Positions 49,381 through 60,774 of a stretch of DNA of 64,000 nucleotides are shown here, one piece after another; the first letter of the stretch is position 1; every line of letters starts with the position of its first letter. The notes under the pieces are model-generated. The model was not told where the DNA came from, did not search any database, and was given only the letters and a program-made list of their open reading frames with translations. A program made the position numbers and the translations under genes. The DNA lies in the NCBI GenBank assembly GCA_949825065.1, contig OX463849.1, forward strand, positions 39,585,852-39,649,851. Reading direction: 5' to 3'. Source of the stretch: Odontocerum albicorne. Taxonomy: Eukaryota; Arthropoda; Insecta; Trichoptera; Odontoceridae.

Positions 49381-49887
49381 CCAGGTCTGTAAATATGAAA
49401 CCGGAATTTGCTCACAGATGGTTCTAGTTGTCAATGCAGTGACTGTCAAACCGCGTCATTGGCGCCTTTTTCTTGTGTTTACATTTGTCAAAGACTTTTA
49501 ACTCACAACAATACACGTTTAATACAACTACATATGTTTTCATAGCGTTGAACATGTCTGTTTTTAATACAACTACATATGTTTTCATAGCGTTGAACAT
49601 GTCTGTTTTTGTGCCTGAAAACTATGATTTGCGGACAGGATTGATTTTCTGTTACCATTTGAAGAAAACTGCTGCAGAGTCGCATCGAATACTTGTCGAA
49701 GTTTACGGTGAGCATGCTCTTGGTAAATCACAGTGCGTTGAGTGGTTTAAAAAATTCAAAAGTGGCGATTTTGCAGCACCTCTCTGAGATGGGGAAAATG
49801 CATTGAATAAAATATTTTGTACCATTTTCATACAATAAATGTGTATTTTCTATAAAAAAATCCACTTTTATATTTACAGACCTATGT
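49381..49887 (+). mobile_element. 0.5-kb deleted mariner with transposase N-terminus
   Basis: The ends AGGTCTGTAAATAT(G/A)AAA are inverted at 49383 and 49886. The frame from about 49605 reads MSVFVPENYDLRTGLIFCYH, LKKTAAESHRILVEVYGEHA and SQCVEWFKKFKSGDF, the first helix-turn-helix of a mariner transposase. It stops after 61 codons where an internal deletion joins the 3-prime end. A 47-bp segment just before and including the ATG is duplicated in tandem (about 49511-49610). Confidence 0.8.
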
Positions 49888-49889
49888 AC

Positions 49890-50590
49890 ATGCTCGCTTA
49901 CCTAGTAAATAGAATCAATCACTGAAAAAAAAACAACTTTTCTTTCATCGTCAAAATAACACAAAAAACCATTCAAGTAATTTGGGTAAACAATGGCGAA
50001 AAAATAATACATATTTGGAATTAAGTTAACAACGAAAATGATCGATACGATACTACTTTTGGAAAACATTTTATTTGTTTGCATTATTGTTGTGCAATAT
50101 TTCATTACTCATAATCATTAACTGATTTATTTTCGACAGCTGACCAATTCCAAACATATTCATTCACTTCCTAGATCCAATTTAACGCAGCACTTGTCCA
50201 CTTACTCACTCTGATTCGAAGTCTCATTAAGAAACGTTATTCTAGAAAGAAGAACAGTGATATTTCTATTTGTACAATTCTAAGAAAATTAAGTAATTTA
50301 AGGAAAAAAAAATAGTCACCTGAAAACAAATAAAACAACGACGAATCGTTTAATTGTTTGTTAATTACGCATTATTATTCCAGTTAACGATATAACATAC
50401 TTGTGTCAGCTTTAATTGTTTGACCTACCTGCATATCTAAGAATTGAGTTCTTTAGACAAGTTGAATCATTTATACTAGCGGTTTGTTTTATTTTGCTCC
50501 AAAATACGACTTAAATAAGTTATTTTGCTTTTCTATTTCTCAGTTAAAATATCTTTTGAAACATAATTAGTTCGTGATAGTTAAAAGTGA
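49890..50590. other. AT-rich stretch, no gene seen
   Basis: No frame with domain signal or splice support. Confidence 0.4.
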
Positions 50591-50594
50591 ATAA

Positions 50595-50770
50595 TCGTCT
50601 GGAGTTTGATCTTGTTGAGTAAGACACTTTCTTCTAATCAGTCATTTATAGTTTTGATTCCCGTTGGTACCCAATTTTATTAAGAAGTATGTCTGGTTTT
50701 CACTGTAGATCTGTTTAACATATTTCTGGTTGGTTGGAAGAGATTGACGTGTAGCCACATTGCACTGTTT
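50595..50770 (+). repeat. tRNA-derived SINE
   Basis: Head GATCTTGTTGAGTAAGACAC with a decayed B box (GTTTTGATTCCC), then GTCTGGTTTTCACTG, TTTAACATATTTCTGGTTGG and TTGGAAGAGATTGACG, the shared SINE/LINE tail. Confidence 0.65.
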
Positions 50771-50894
50771 ACGAGAGCGTGATAAAAATGTAACGTTGAA
50801 TTTCAATAAATTTCAAAACATTGGAAGTAATATTATTATACTTGATTGCATTCAAGTTTCCTTATACTTGTTAATAGTAAAACTTGGTAGGTTT

Positions 50895-51062
50895 ATTGTT
50901 ACGTGAGAAACTCTCCTAACCAATAAAAAAGGTGTTAAATAAGCCTTAAGTGAAAACCAGACTGGAACCCTTTTTTTTATCTGTTTACCAACTGGAATCG
51001 AACCCGCAATCCCTGAGTAGGAATAAAGATATATTATTAACTAGGCCACGAGGTCATCGTGC
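50895..51062 (-). repeat. tRNA-derived SINE, inverted
   Basis: The minus strand has head GATGACCTCGTGGCCTAGTT, B box GGTTCGATTCC and body GGGTTCCAGTCTGGTTTTCA then CTTAAGGC. It faces the SINE at 50595-50770, about 130 bp apart. Confidence 0.75.
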
Positions 51063-51064
51063 AC

Positions 51065-52066
51065 TTAACAAATTTTAAATTATTGTTTAATACATTTTCA
51101 AAAAAGTTTGAATAATTAATATTAGATTTGTTGGGTACGTCGTCACAAGCAATGTACTTTTTTCTTGACTATTTTAGCAGCATGCTATTTAAGATTAAAA
51201 AATAGCTATAACAGTGCATTTTTTTCAGTCTAACTTTAATATTGTATAATTATAATTACACTGCATATTATTAGTGCCAGTGTTGTTAGGTAACGCGTCA
51301 TAGGTAGCGTACTTCAACCTAAGAGTAGCTGTAAAGAAGCACAGTTACTAATTTGTAATAAGCTGCTTGAGTAGCATGCTACTTTAGATTGAAAAGTAGC
51401 CGTAAAATTATTGTTAACATTTTCTTAGGTAGCTTTAAAAACACTGTTCGTGAAATGTGTTCGAATGTTCTTATACAGAGATGAATTGTTTTTTTTTTAA
51501 TATTTAGTCAAAGTACTTTTTGTTTTTCAAAATTATATTTTTGATATGTATTTTCAGTTTTAAAAACTAATATTCCATTTTGATTTTTACATAAATAAAC
51601 GAAAACTATTTTCTTTTGACTACTATATTTTGTAACCTTAAATTCAATTGTACTCGTATTTTGCAACTATTTTAGGAAAACCGATAGGTTTATTTAATTT
51701 TCCAGATCATTTCAATCTTTTGATTGGAATGGATAGCCGTTAATATAAATGTGTGAAAAATTAATATTTCATTATTTTAAATTTTACTTATAAAAAAACA
51801 AAGTTCTTTGAAAATATCGAAATTATAAAATTATATGTTATGTTATTTCAGGACTATAGTGATATAATTTCTTTTAAATTCAGAACATATGTGTAAGTTG
51901 AAAATATTTCTGTTTTCATATCAAGTAATAACCAAAAGTACTTTTTTCATTATTTTGGACAAATTCTGTAAAATGTATCATATGTGAAGTAAAGTGTTTT
52001 CAGGATAATTTTTTCTGTAAGAAGTGTTTTCATGAGTTCAATAAAGTGTTGTTAAAACATCTCAAG
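51065..52066. other. AT-rich region upstream of the candidate exon at 52067
   Basis: Segments 51170-51220 and 51360-51410 share AGTAGCATGCTA-TTTA and AAAAGTAGC, a degenerate local repeat. No frame supported. The last 150 bases may be a 5-prime UTR. Confidence 0.35.
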
Positions 52067-52229
52067 ATGGGGGACATCAGTAGGAGTGTGGTTTGTAGTC
52101 TGACACCAGTCGGTGAAAAGAGGAAGTGTTCTGAAATAGAAGTCAGTTCTACTGAAAAGGACCAGATCAAGAAGAGAATCATCTCAACTGAAATCAATGG
52201 GAATGGCTGTGAAATAAATGGAAATATAT
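52067..52229 (+). CDS. Possible first coding exon of an unidentified plus-strand gene
   Basis: The ATG at 52067 (context CAAGATGG) opens 54 codons beginning MGDISRSVVCSLTPVGEKRK and ending EINGNGCEINGNI, then one base and a strong GTAAGT donor. Composition is Lys/Glu/Ser-rich and hydrophilic, unlike the surrounding transposon remnants. In-frame codons extend upstream to about 52046 without an ATG. No homologue is recognised and no later exon was found to the right, so this could be the start of a gene whose remaining exons lie beyond 64000, or a fortuitous frame. A LINE RNase H remnant starts about 70 bases downstream. Confidence 0.4.
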
Positions 52230-52289
52230 GTAAGTTTTTTTAAAATTTTCTATTCATTAAAGTTTTAAAAATAAGAACATAATACGGAC

Positions 52290-52530
52290 GGGCCACTGCG
52301 TGGTGGCTAGTTACTTTTATAGATTGGGTATTGTGGAGAATCTCGGCAGCGAGTGTGGTCAAGATGATGAAACTATAGACCATGATTTTTTCGATTGTCC
52401 TTTGCGAGACAGATTTGATTTACTAAGCGCCATATCTTTACCGCGTCCAATGAATGTTGCGTTTCTTCTTTCTTCGTGGAACGTTTCCACTTATAGATCG
52501 ATTGTTAACACCGTAAAATCTACAATTTGA
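52290..52530 (+). pseudogene. LINE RNase H/C-terminal fragment
   Basis: The frame reads GHCVVASYFYRLGIVENLGS, ECGQDDETIDHDFFDCPL then LLSAISLPRPMNVAFLL. The C-G-x-x-x-E-T-x-x-H-x-x-x-x-CP pattern is the zinc-knuckle end of I/R1/jockey-type LINE proteins. Confidence 0.65.
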
Positions 52531-52911
52531 ACAGAGTGAAAGAGGAAAACAAAGAAAAGTGTGGTTGGATAAAGCGAATAAAATATAAAAGTAAGGAGTA
52601 AGAGAAACAAATAGAAAACTATGAGAAGGTGGGGGGAATTCGGAGGAAGAACAAGTCTTATGGTGTGTATACTCGTATATGTAATGTCTGAAATTTTGTT
52701 TAGGGGCTGAAGACAAATTAGGTAACCTTTTAGAATCATAAATATAACTTTTAACACGAACACAAGAAAATTACGATTATACGTATTATCAAACCATGTC
52801 CCTTCTGCAGCAGGTAGATACGATAGATCGCCTTGTCTTTCTATCAACGAATACTCGTACAACTGTCGTACCGTCTATATCCAAACATCTGATTATACAC
52901 GATGTTTTGTA

Positions 52912-52950
52912 TATCTTAGTTTTTATATTTCTCTGATAAAAACTAAGATA
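52912..52950. repeat. Perfect 15-bp inverted repeat
   Basis: TATCTTAGTTTTTAT and ATAAAAACTAAGATA flank a 9-base loop. Confidence 0.9.
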
Positions 52951-54014
52951 AACTATTTCAAACTTTGATCGGTCTACCTCTTCCTCACTCTCTAATACTT
53001 TCAGATATACATAATTATTTCGCAACTCATTCACTCAATATGGCCAAACCATTAAAGGATTTTCTTTATTCCACTTATAACATATGTTTCAACAAATAAT
53101 AATCTTCTTCAAGTTCGGCAGAACAATAGGAGAAATTCATACTAACAAGTATTCTACTTAGATGGTGTATCGTAATTATTGTCACAGATTTTGATATTGC
53201 TGTCATTTTCAATACAGCCCTTGATATATGAATACATTTGTCAAAAAATTTCCTGCCTGAACAAGTTCGAGTGTGCATAAATACGAGTAGATACCACACC
53301 AGTTACGTCCAATGCATGGTTAGGCGATGTTACAGTTAAAATTCGATACCTCAGTAGTATGTCAACTAGAGTCGATAGAAGACGTGTTGTTTCGTTATAT
53401 TCTAAAATGTTAAAATATTTATAGTCTATTTCTTGATTGGTTTTAGTCCATAAACGTGTTTTTTTGTCATTTGAATGTGTTTATTTTGTATTTGTAACAT
53501 ATATGGTATATTATTATTGCATAATATTTAATGGATTCGTGATCTTTTTTTTTGTCAAAGTTCGTTGTCTCTAGTATATTTCGTTTTCTACCTCAAAGTG
53601 TAAGACATATGGATGGCAAGTGCAACTTTAGGAAGTACTTGAAGACATCCCTTTTTGGGAAGCCGATTAAAATTTATTAACATATATAAACACTACACAT
53701 ATAAATTATACTCCACCTAAGGCCGCATATGTTACTATCAAATATCGGAAGACCTACAAAGTTTTCATTTTAGTTCATCTTCCGTTGGTAAGTTTTTTTA
53801 CTGTTTTCTTACCAAAGATGATTTTTTTCTAAGCGTATGCATATGCGGGGAAGATTCTAATCTAATGGCCGCAGCCGTCACATTCCTATTTTTAAACTCA
53901 ACCTGGAATATTTTTAATCGTCAATAAAAGTGCGTTTGAATCCCAAGTTAGAGCGCCCTTGAGGAATGTCTGCTCTCTAAACAGCGCTATATAAGTTATA
54001 CTTTTTAATATTGT

Positions 54015-54195
54015 TATTATTATACGAGTAGTATGGAAGGTATGAGAAGTTTGGTAAATGTCTAGGAAAACTTGGAACGTCGACGAAATTTATCAAATTC
54101 TGAAAGAGAGAATATGTATGACGAGGTGTTTGGACGTGGCAGAAGCGAAAACTGTTCGCCAGGATATAGTGAAAGGATTTTTTTATTCGATTAAT
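54015..54195 (+). pseudogene. LINE ORF2 C-terminal fragment
   Basis: The frame reads MSRKTWNVDEIYQILKERIC then MTRCLDVAEAKTVRQD, the W-x-x-x-VxxxLKER and DxxxAKxxxxD blocks at the C-terminus of RTE-like LINE proteins. Confidence 0.55.
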
Positions 54196-54557
54196 ATTAA
54201 CTCTATGTTTCATTGTATGCCAGATATGTTTCCCAAGGCATTAATTTAACTTATTTTGATCCCAGTGTTCATATTTTTTTACATAAAAAAATGTGTATAC
54301 TCGTATAATATATTTATATTACATTAAAAATGCAACGCTGACATTAAAAACTTGGTTGAGTTTCATGGCATACAGGAATTTCCTGAAAATACGGAAAGTT
54401 TTCTTCAGAAAGGTACACGGTATTATTATGAACTCAAGTAGGCAAGTATCGAGCGGCTGGCGATAGGCTACCTGCGCTGCAGCAAACGGTGACTCATACA
54501 CAGGCCGTGCGCTAGGGAAGGGACACGCCGGAATTAGAAAGTGATCGAATGAATACT

Positions 54558-54648
54558 TAAATTTATTTATTTATTTAATACTTTTATTGCAAGTACAATC
54601 TGGCGGGATTATTGCCGAGCGGTAATCTCTTCCAACCAACCAGTGACT
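54558..54648 (-). repeat. LINE 3-prime tail, inverted
   Basis: TTATTTATTTAATACTTTTA then ATCTGGCGGGATTATTGCC and CTCTTCCAACCAACCAG is the inverse of 36770-36865. Confidence 0.75.
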
Positions 54649-54757
54649 TAAACACTTTTTGTGTTTCTCGGTGCAATGAAGATTGTGTATGAAGATTTTT
54701 AACAGCGCCTTAGAAAAAAATTCTAATTACCGGGATGTATGAGCCTGTTGTTTACCA

Positions 54758-54950
54758 TTCAGTTTTGATCTAGTTAGTAAGACGCTTGACTTCCATCTGA
54801 GGGTTTCGGGTTTAATTCCCATTGGTACCCAATAAAGGTAAAAATAAATAAAAAATGGGCCCCAGGCTGGGAAAAGAGTCCATCGAGTAAGAATACTCGC
54901 TCGCGCTGAGTACGTGTGCGAGTGTTGCTATATCTTTACCATCACATACA
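54758..54950 (+). repeat. tRNA-derived SINE (second body type)
   Basis: Head TTGATCTAGTTAGTAAGACG with B box GGGTTTAATTCCC, then a body with GGGCCCCAGGCTGGGAAAAG and GTGTGCGAGTGTTGC that recurs near 13730. Confidence 0.65.
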
Positions 54951-55160
54951 ATGACGAACCACGAATTCCATTCCTACTTCAGTGAATCTAAGCCCGGTGG
55001 CTTTCACGGTCATATGTATATCCGATTTACAAACATAAATTTGTTCAGTTACCAACTCGGACATGTTAAAATGTACCGTACCAATGAACAATCCATCAAG
55101 TTTCTCTAATCTTTGAATCAAACTAGACACAGCTACCCTCAGTTCCTGTTCAAAGTTTTA
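54942..55160 (-). CDS. Unidentified minus-strand open frame
   Basis: About 70 codons read ELRVAVSSLIQRLEKLDGLF, then GTVHFNMSELVTEQIY and VKATGLRFTEVGMEFVVRH. The composition is protein-like, but there is no splice support and it ends inside SINE sequence. Could be a transposon or host gene fragment. Confidence 0.2.
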
Positions 55161-55183
55161 AGCGATATATGGTTATTATTAAA

Positions 55184-55237
55184 GATTCCGTCGAAAACCC
55201 AGTATCCTAGAGAGGAAGTTGGGTTTTCGACGGAATC
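55184..55237. repeat. Perfect 18-bp inverted repeat (hairpin)
   Basis: GATTCCGTCGAAAACCCA and TGGGTTTTCGACGGAATC flank an 18-base loop. The word ATTAAAGATTCCGTCG also occurs at 60948-60963. Confidence 0.95.
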
Positions 55238-55929
55238 CGACGGACCTCTGTAAGTCATCACAAATAAAACCAGTAATCATAGAGCTTTAACACTCAATAG
55301 AGGATATTCATTATTTACTGGTATCATTTACCCCTTCTTATCATTGTTACCGTGCTTTGAATTAAGATTACCTGGAATTATTAACATTTAGAATATGTCG
55401 GAGTACATCAAGACGTCGAGACGCACATAGAGAATAACTTTTTCTAAAATAAAATGAACGTTTATAAGCAGGAAAGATCCAACATTGTAATGTTCAGGTT
55501 TATTTAAAATATAGACCAGTCCTTTGTATGCAAAAATATGAAACTTAATGATATTTTATTAAATTATAAGAACTCGTTAAAATAATCGTATAATATATTT
55601 CGATTTCATTCCCATCACTATGCCCTGTGCTATTCCTGCCTATTACAAGAATACAAAGCCCAAGGGAGAGTTTTCGATCTATTTTCAGATTTCAGTGGCA
55701 CCGCGTGTTTCGGTCCTATATTAGTCATGTTACATAAACATATTCGTGAAGTAGAGAAATAAATCATCACATTTCCTTAATCCTACTTTAAACGACGTGT
55801 GGGCCACTTAAAAATAACAGAAAACGGTGCTTCAAAGAATTGAGATTAAGATTTACTTAAATGGGTTAAAATCTGGATTGAATACGAAATAAATACATAC
55901 AACAACAGGCAGATACAACAGTAAGGGTA

Positions 55930-56489
55930 CTTATCAATTCCGATGTTATACTCTTCTACCTTTTGAGGCAAACCAATCATCGAGTCATTTTCGTAAGAAG
56001 TGAAGCGCTGCTCAGCAAATGCGTGTCCTATCGATGCAAATAAGTAGTAATCGGATGGAGCCAAGTCTGGTTAGTAAGCCGCATGCGAAATTATTTGCCA
56101 ACTAAACGCCTCAATCGTTTCCTTGACCGGTTTTCCTGTATGCTATGGTGCATTATCATGAAGCAAAATCACTTTGTGTTACCTCTTTTGATATTCTGGT
56201 CGTTTTTCACGCAATGCTTGGTTCAAATCCATAATTTGTTGTTGGTAGCATTCAGTATTAACGGTTTCGCCAGGTTTTAGCAGCTCATAATAGATAACAC
56301 CCTTCTGATGTCACCAAACAGAGCATTGTCTTCCGTCCATAGCGATTTGACCTAGCAGTCAATGTCGTCGGTTTGCTTGGATTTACCCATAATCTTTTAC
56401 GTTTAGGATTCTCGAAATATATCCATTTTTCATCGCCAGTCACGATTCGATGGAGAAATGATTTTCTTTTGTACCTGATACAAATAAAC
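55930..56489 (-). pseudogene. mariner transposase fragment between 19-bp direct repeats
   Basis: The minus strand reads RKSFLHRIVTGDEKWIYFEN (first catalytic Asp block, about 56430-56480), WVNPSKPTTLTARSNRYGRK and MLCLVTSEGCYLL. A deletion/frame change follows, then the C-terminal MAPSDYYLFASIGHAFAEQR and FTSYEND. The repeat AGATACAACAGTAAGGGTA lies at 55911-55929 and 56490-56508. Confidence 0.7.
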
Positions 56490-56834
56490 AGATACAACAG
56501 TAAGGGTAATTCCTATTTATTACTTTAAATTTAATTGTTGACATTTATTTCCTTTTCATGGTGATTCTCCCCTGTCGTTTTAAATGTTTATTCTGAAGCC
56601 ATTTTTAAGGAGGCATTGGATGAAGTAAATAACGGTTATTAGTCATAAACGTTTAAAAAATTAATAACCTTTGTTAAGTTGATGACACTGTTCCCCTTGT
56701 GGATAATTTACAGGCTACTAGCGTAACTGGAAAGGATTAAAACGGTTTGTTGTGAGGGAGGCTTGAGAGTGAATATATCAATGAAAACAAATATGATTTA
56801 CAGTAAAAGGAAAGTATAGTCAAATGTACCTTTT

Positions 56835-57065
56835 TACATAAATAATTAAATTGTTGAAAGAATTCAACAATATTAATAAATATCCGGGAAGCTGGCTAAA
56901 TGATCAGTCTCAAGAGGTTAAAGTAAGAGTAGAGATGGCACGTGGCTGCAACTCTTCAAAATCAAAAACAAGGATTCCAATCTCATTACGAAGACGAATT
57001 TTTCGTAGCTACGTATTATCTTTAATTCTCAATAGTGCTGAAGCATGAACACTTACACAGAACCC
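56835..57065 (+). pseudogene. LINE C-terminal fragment (family of 24590-25155)
   Basis: The frame reads PGSWLNDQSQEVKVRVEMAR and then shifted text matching the NKDFN and LKHE segments of the 24.6-kb copy. Confidence 0.55.
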
Positions 57066-57254
57066 CAAAAAGAAACAAGATAGGGAAGAGGGGGGCAGTG
57101 CACAAGCAATGTAATCGTGCAATACGAAGGGTGAGTTAGCATTTTAATCCAGCCTTGCGTTTAAGTAGAGCCGATATCAAATCCAGTGAGATAGGCAAAA
57201 AATAAGAAAGAAGAAAAAAATATTTGTGGAACCCAATGATTGTCGATGATAACT

Positions 57255-57800
57255 TTGGATTATAATGCATGTTTTCTTTGCAGAGGTTACCACCGGTTGT
57301 TCTACTTCCCATAAATTGCTTGAGCTTTTTTCCGTTAATTCCGTTCCAAAAATTTTACCATCCCTCGGTAGACACGAATAACACTATTTGTAAATAAGCT
57401 AGCAAAGTTCATATGACGGGAGATCACAACTGTATTAAGTCATAACGATCCCGTAGGGGGAAGCTGAAGAAAACATGGACGATAGTTTTATTATTAAGGC
57501 CACGCTCACAAACTGGATCTAAAAAATACCCCAATCTATAGAAATTATGATGTACACAGTTTCAAGAGTCATAGCGGCACTGTCATATGACTCAGCTAGT
57601 CTAATGCTACCGGTGTGGTCCTGTTCACATTCTGGATACCTTCAGTGACCGCATGAATGATGTAGTAGGTAGTTGTTTATATGTTCTGTGGTCTGCACCT
57701 AACCACATTTGCAAGGTGGCGACTCATTAAGGCCCCATTTGTATATTGAATACACACAGAGACTGTGACATGTGCGGACTCAGTATAAATCACTCCAGAG
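57255..57800 (-). pseudogene. LINE C-terminal fragment with zinc-knuckle traces
   Basis: The minus strand gives ATLQMWLGADHRT, NRTTPVALD and LLKLCTS across frames, resembling the CxCG-x-x-x-x-x-x-H end of RTE-like proteins. Heavily mutated. Confidence 0.35.
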
Positions 57801-58059
57801 AGTCTGGAGTGACCTTCTCTGGTTTGCTGTATAGTTCGGTATTTCACCAGGCTTTTATTTATGGTTTCAGCCTGTTGTTGATATTAATTCCATCACTCCT
57901 TGTAGCTCTGATTATTATGGGGAATGTTTGCTCGCCGAGCCCAGAATGGTTTACGGGAGGAATTGCGAGAAGCTGGAAGACTATGGTGATAATACAGTAA
58001 CCAATATGTAAATGATACAATGTTTATGCTTCTCTTTTGTAATAAGTAAACTGTACGGA

Positions 58060-58790
58060 AACATTCTGATAGAAAGAGTGAGAATAAAGATTAAGAAGAA
58101 GGTGTGAGATGCTCAGGTCTCTTTTTAAGCAGAAGAGCATGTGTGAATCAGATTTTCTCTTAGCATATGCTTGTGGAAAAATGTATGGCAAAAATTAATA
58201 AAGCATTGTTTGCGTTTGTGGACTTGGAAAAGGCATATGACCGCGTGATGAACGATAAACTATAGAAAATATTGAATGAATATGATGTTGAACGTAAACT
58301 AATACATTGTATTGAGTCATTATACGCCGAAAGTAAAGCATGTATTAGAGTGAATGGTACATTGACTGAATGGTTTAATATGTCAAAAGGGGTAAATCAA
58401 GGATGCGTTATGTCACCATGGTTGTTTGATATTTATTTAGATTCATGTTTAAAAGAACTACAGAGGTCAATTGGTATCATACGAATTTCGAATGGGAACG
58501 TATGGGTATGCAGATGGCATGGTACTGTTGGCGGAGAGTGAAGATCAATTGCAGAGTTTGAAAAGAAAATTGTATAATAGATATGAAGAGAAAGATCTGA
58601 GAATAGTGGGTTGCGTGTGAGAGGAAGACCAAAGAACGTATGGTTGAATCAAGTGAATGATATTCAGAAAGAAGGAAACGTAGAAAGTCTAAGAAGTTGT
58701 AGTATGTTAAGATACGAAAGTATGGTGCTCAGTCGTCTTTGCCTACCCCGGAAGGGAAATGGCGTATGGTATGTAAGAAAAATATAATGT
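58060..58790 (+). pseudogene. LINE reverse transcriptase with internal deletion (family of 25790-28990)
   Basis: The frame reads FAFVDLEKAYDRVMNDKL, a stop, EYDVERKLIHCIESLYAE, TEWFNMSKGVNQGCVMSPWL and FDIYLDSCLKEL (258 codons region 58200-58480). It then shifts into GYADGMVLLAESED, where the catalytic Y-x-DD has become Y-A-D-G. Sequence downstream of KDLRI jumps straight to the 3-prime end, so a large part is deleted. This is the best local reference for the 63-bp array. Confidence 0.8.
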
Positions 58791-58859
58791 AATTTTTCGT
58801 ACAGAAAACTTAACCTCAGAACTTAGACATAATGAAATAAAATAAAAGAGTGAAAAAGG

Positions 58860-59050
58860 CCGACATGAAAGTAAAAAAGATTGTTGGATCAAATGAATGA
58901 TATTCTAAAAAAAGGAAATGATGAATATCAGCGAAATCGTAGAAGGTGTATGGATATAAAATATGCTAAGATTGTGTGTCGAGTTAAGAAAGTATGGCGC
59001 TCTGTCCTCTGCTTTCCCCAACAGGGAAATGGCGTGATGGTATTGTAGGA
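58860..59050 (+). repeat. LINE 3-prime end, second tandem piece
   Basis: TTGTTGGATCAAATGAATGA, ATTCTAAAAAAAGGAAATG and CCAACAGGGAAATGGCGTGA repeat the end of the copy that finishes at 58785. Confidence 0.65.
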
Positions 59051-59103
59051 ACTACTGTCGTCGCTGAAATATTGTCAACACACACGGTCAACGACCGACG
59101 AAA

Positions 59104-59129
59104 CGACCTTTGGATATGTCCAAAGGTCG
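59104..59129. repeat. Perfect 11-bp inverted repeat, 4-base loop
   Basis: CGACCTTTGGA TATG TCCAAAGGTCG. The flanking 59145-59270 region also holds two imperfect direct copies of TTGT-TACCCACAA-TA. Confidence 0.9.
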
Positions 59130-59525
59130 CATACCAAAACATTGAAATTGTTTACCCACAAATACTATTTACGATACATTCCACAGTAGAAAGAGAACGC
59201 ATCGCGCTGTCTCGCCGTTTTCGCCAACAAATTGTCTACCCACAATATTATTTGCGATGTCTGCAATATTTCAATCGACCATCTCTGCACGCACAGAAGC
59301 GAGATAAAAATATATTGCCGTCGCACTCCCGCGCCCATTCTGAAATGTATAAATACCTACTTACCGATAAATAAATCATCATTAATTATTATTTATTATT
59401 CATCGATTCATTCACTCTCTCTTTCCGCATTGCTAATTGACGTATTTTATTTAAATATCAAACATTCAAAATCATCAGCGCGTCCTTCAAGGACATCTGC
59501 TAAAGTATGTATATACTCGTATGTA

Positions 59526-60482
59526 CGAGGCGTATCTAGAAAGTAAGTGCACCGAGGCTCTCACGACCGGATGGATTTTATTTTTCGACATGTTGGCTAC
59601 ACTTCCGTGTAGCCTGACCCTTCCCCTCCGCAACGAGACCGGTTCGAGGTCAGTACGTTGAGAAGTGTCGACGCGACAACACGTTTCGTGAAAAATGTTA
59701 ATCCAATCTCCCGCCAAGTGCGAAATACGGGGCGTCATCCGTTATCTCGTTTGGAAGGGAAGACCTCCGGTTGAGGTTTATAATGAGGTGAAAACTGCAT
59801 ATGGTGATAAAGTTTTGAATCGTACAAGTGTGTACAAGTGGTGTCGCGAGTTTAAAAACGGTCGTACGTCTGTGCATGATGATCAGAGGAGCGGAAGACC
59901 TTCAATTGTGACTGACGAAATTGACGAAATTGTTTTGGGACTGTCAAGGCATAATTTTAATTGAATATATGCCTCAAGGGGAGACCATCAACTCTGCAAG
60001 ATATTGTGAGACCCTAAAAAAATTGCGGAGGGCGATTCAGAACAAGAGGAGAGGCATGCTGACAAAGGGAGTCTGCCTGCTGCACGACAATGCCAGACCA
60101 CACACGGCCATCGCCACGAAGGAACTGCTCGCCTCGTTTAAATGAGATGTCCTGAACCATCCCGCGCATTCCCCTGACCTAGCACCTTCAGATTACTATC
60201 TCTTTACCTCCCTGAAGCTGCACATGGGTGGAAAAAGGTTTTCAACCGACGAGGAGGTAAAGGAGGAGGTGGAGAAGTGGACGGAGGGGTTGGCGGGAAA
60301 CTACTTCGAGGAAGGCATCAAAAAGTTGATACCCCGCTTCACCACCTGCATTGAGAGGAATGGCGACTATGTCGAAAAATAGCTTACATATGTACTACGG
60401 TAACCACGTAATTTTTTTTGTTTAAATAAAAAAAAATGTAACCTACAAAAATTCAGTACACTTACTTTCTGGACTTACCTAG
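59526..60482 (+). mobile_element. 957-bp mariner with intact ends and internal deletion
   Basis: TA flanks and inverted ends sharing AGAAAGTAAGTG(C/T)AC bracket it. From 59695 the transposase begins MLIQSPAKCEIRGVIRYLVW and runs through YKWCREFKNGRTSVH and GRPSIV. It then jumps, with a frame change at about 59935, to GIILIEYMPQGETINSARYC, LLHDNARPHTA (second Asp) and HSPDLAPSDYYLF (third Asp), ending GDYVEK. The first catalytic Asp block is deleted. Downstream of the jump only one stop (60143, TGA) interrupts the frame, so it is fairly young. Confidence 0.85.
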
Positions 60483-60774
60483 TACATGTATATGTATGAA
60501 TTGTATTAATTTCTACAAACATTCACAATTATTGTTTTCCTTGAATTAATGTACGAGTATATTGACTGCATTTCGTTTTATTAAAGTGACATTAAATTGT
60601 GTCATGCGAGTAATGAGGAATTCTGAATTGAATATTATACCATACTTAGAAATATCCATTGGCGAGAAATAATTAATCTCTATGTTTGTTCAAATAAAGA
60701 CCACAACGGGTTTTTAAATATGCTTTTACTTTGGAGTAATAATTTTATTTTATATACGAGTATATGTTTTTGAC

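Noticed and set aside
55846..56064. Host protein with a hydrophobic C-terminus
   Set aside because: The first half is the mariner motif around APSDYYLF; the hydrophobic tail is read-through after the fragment ends.
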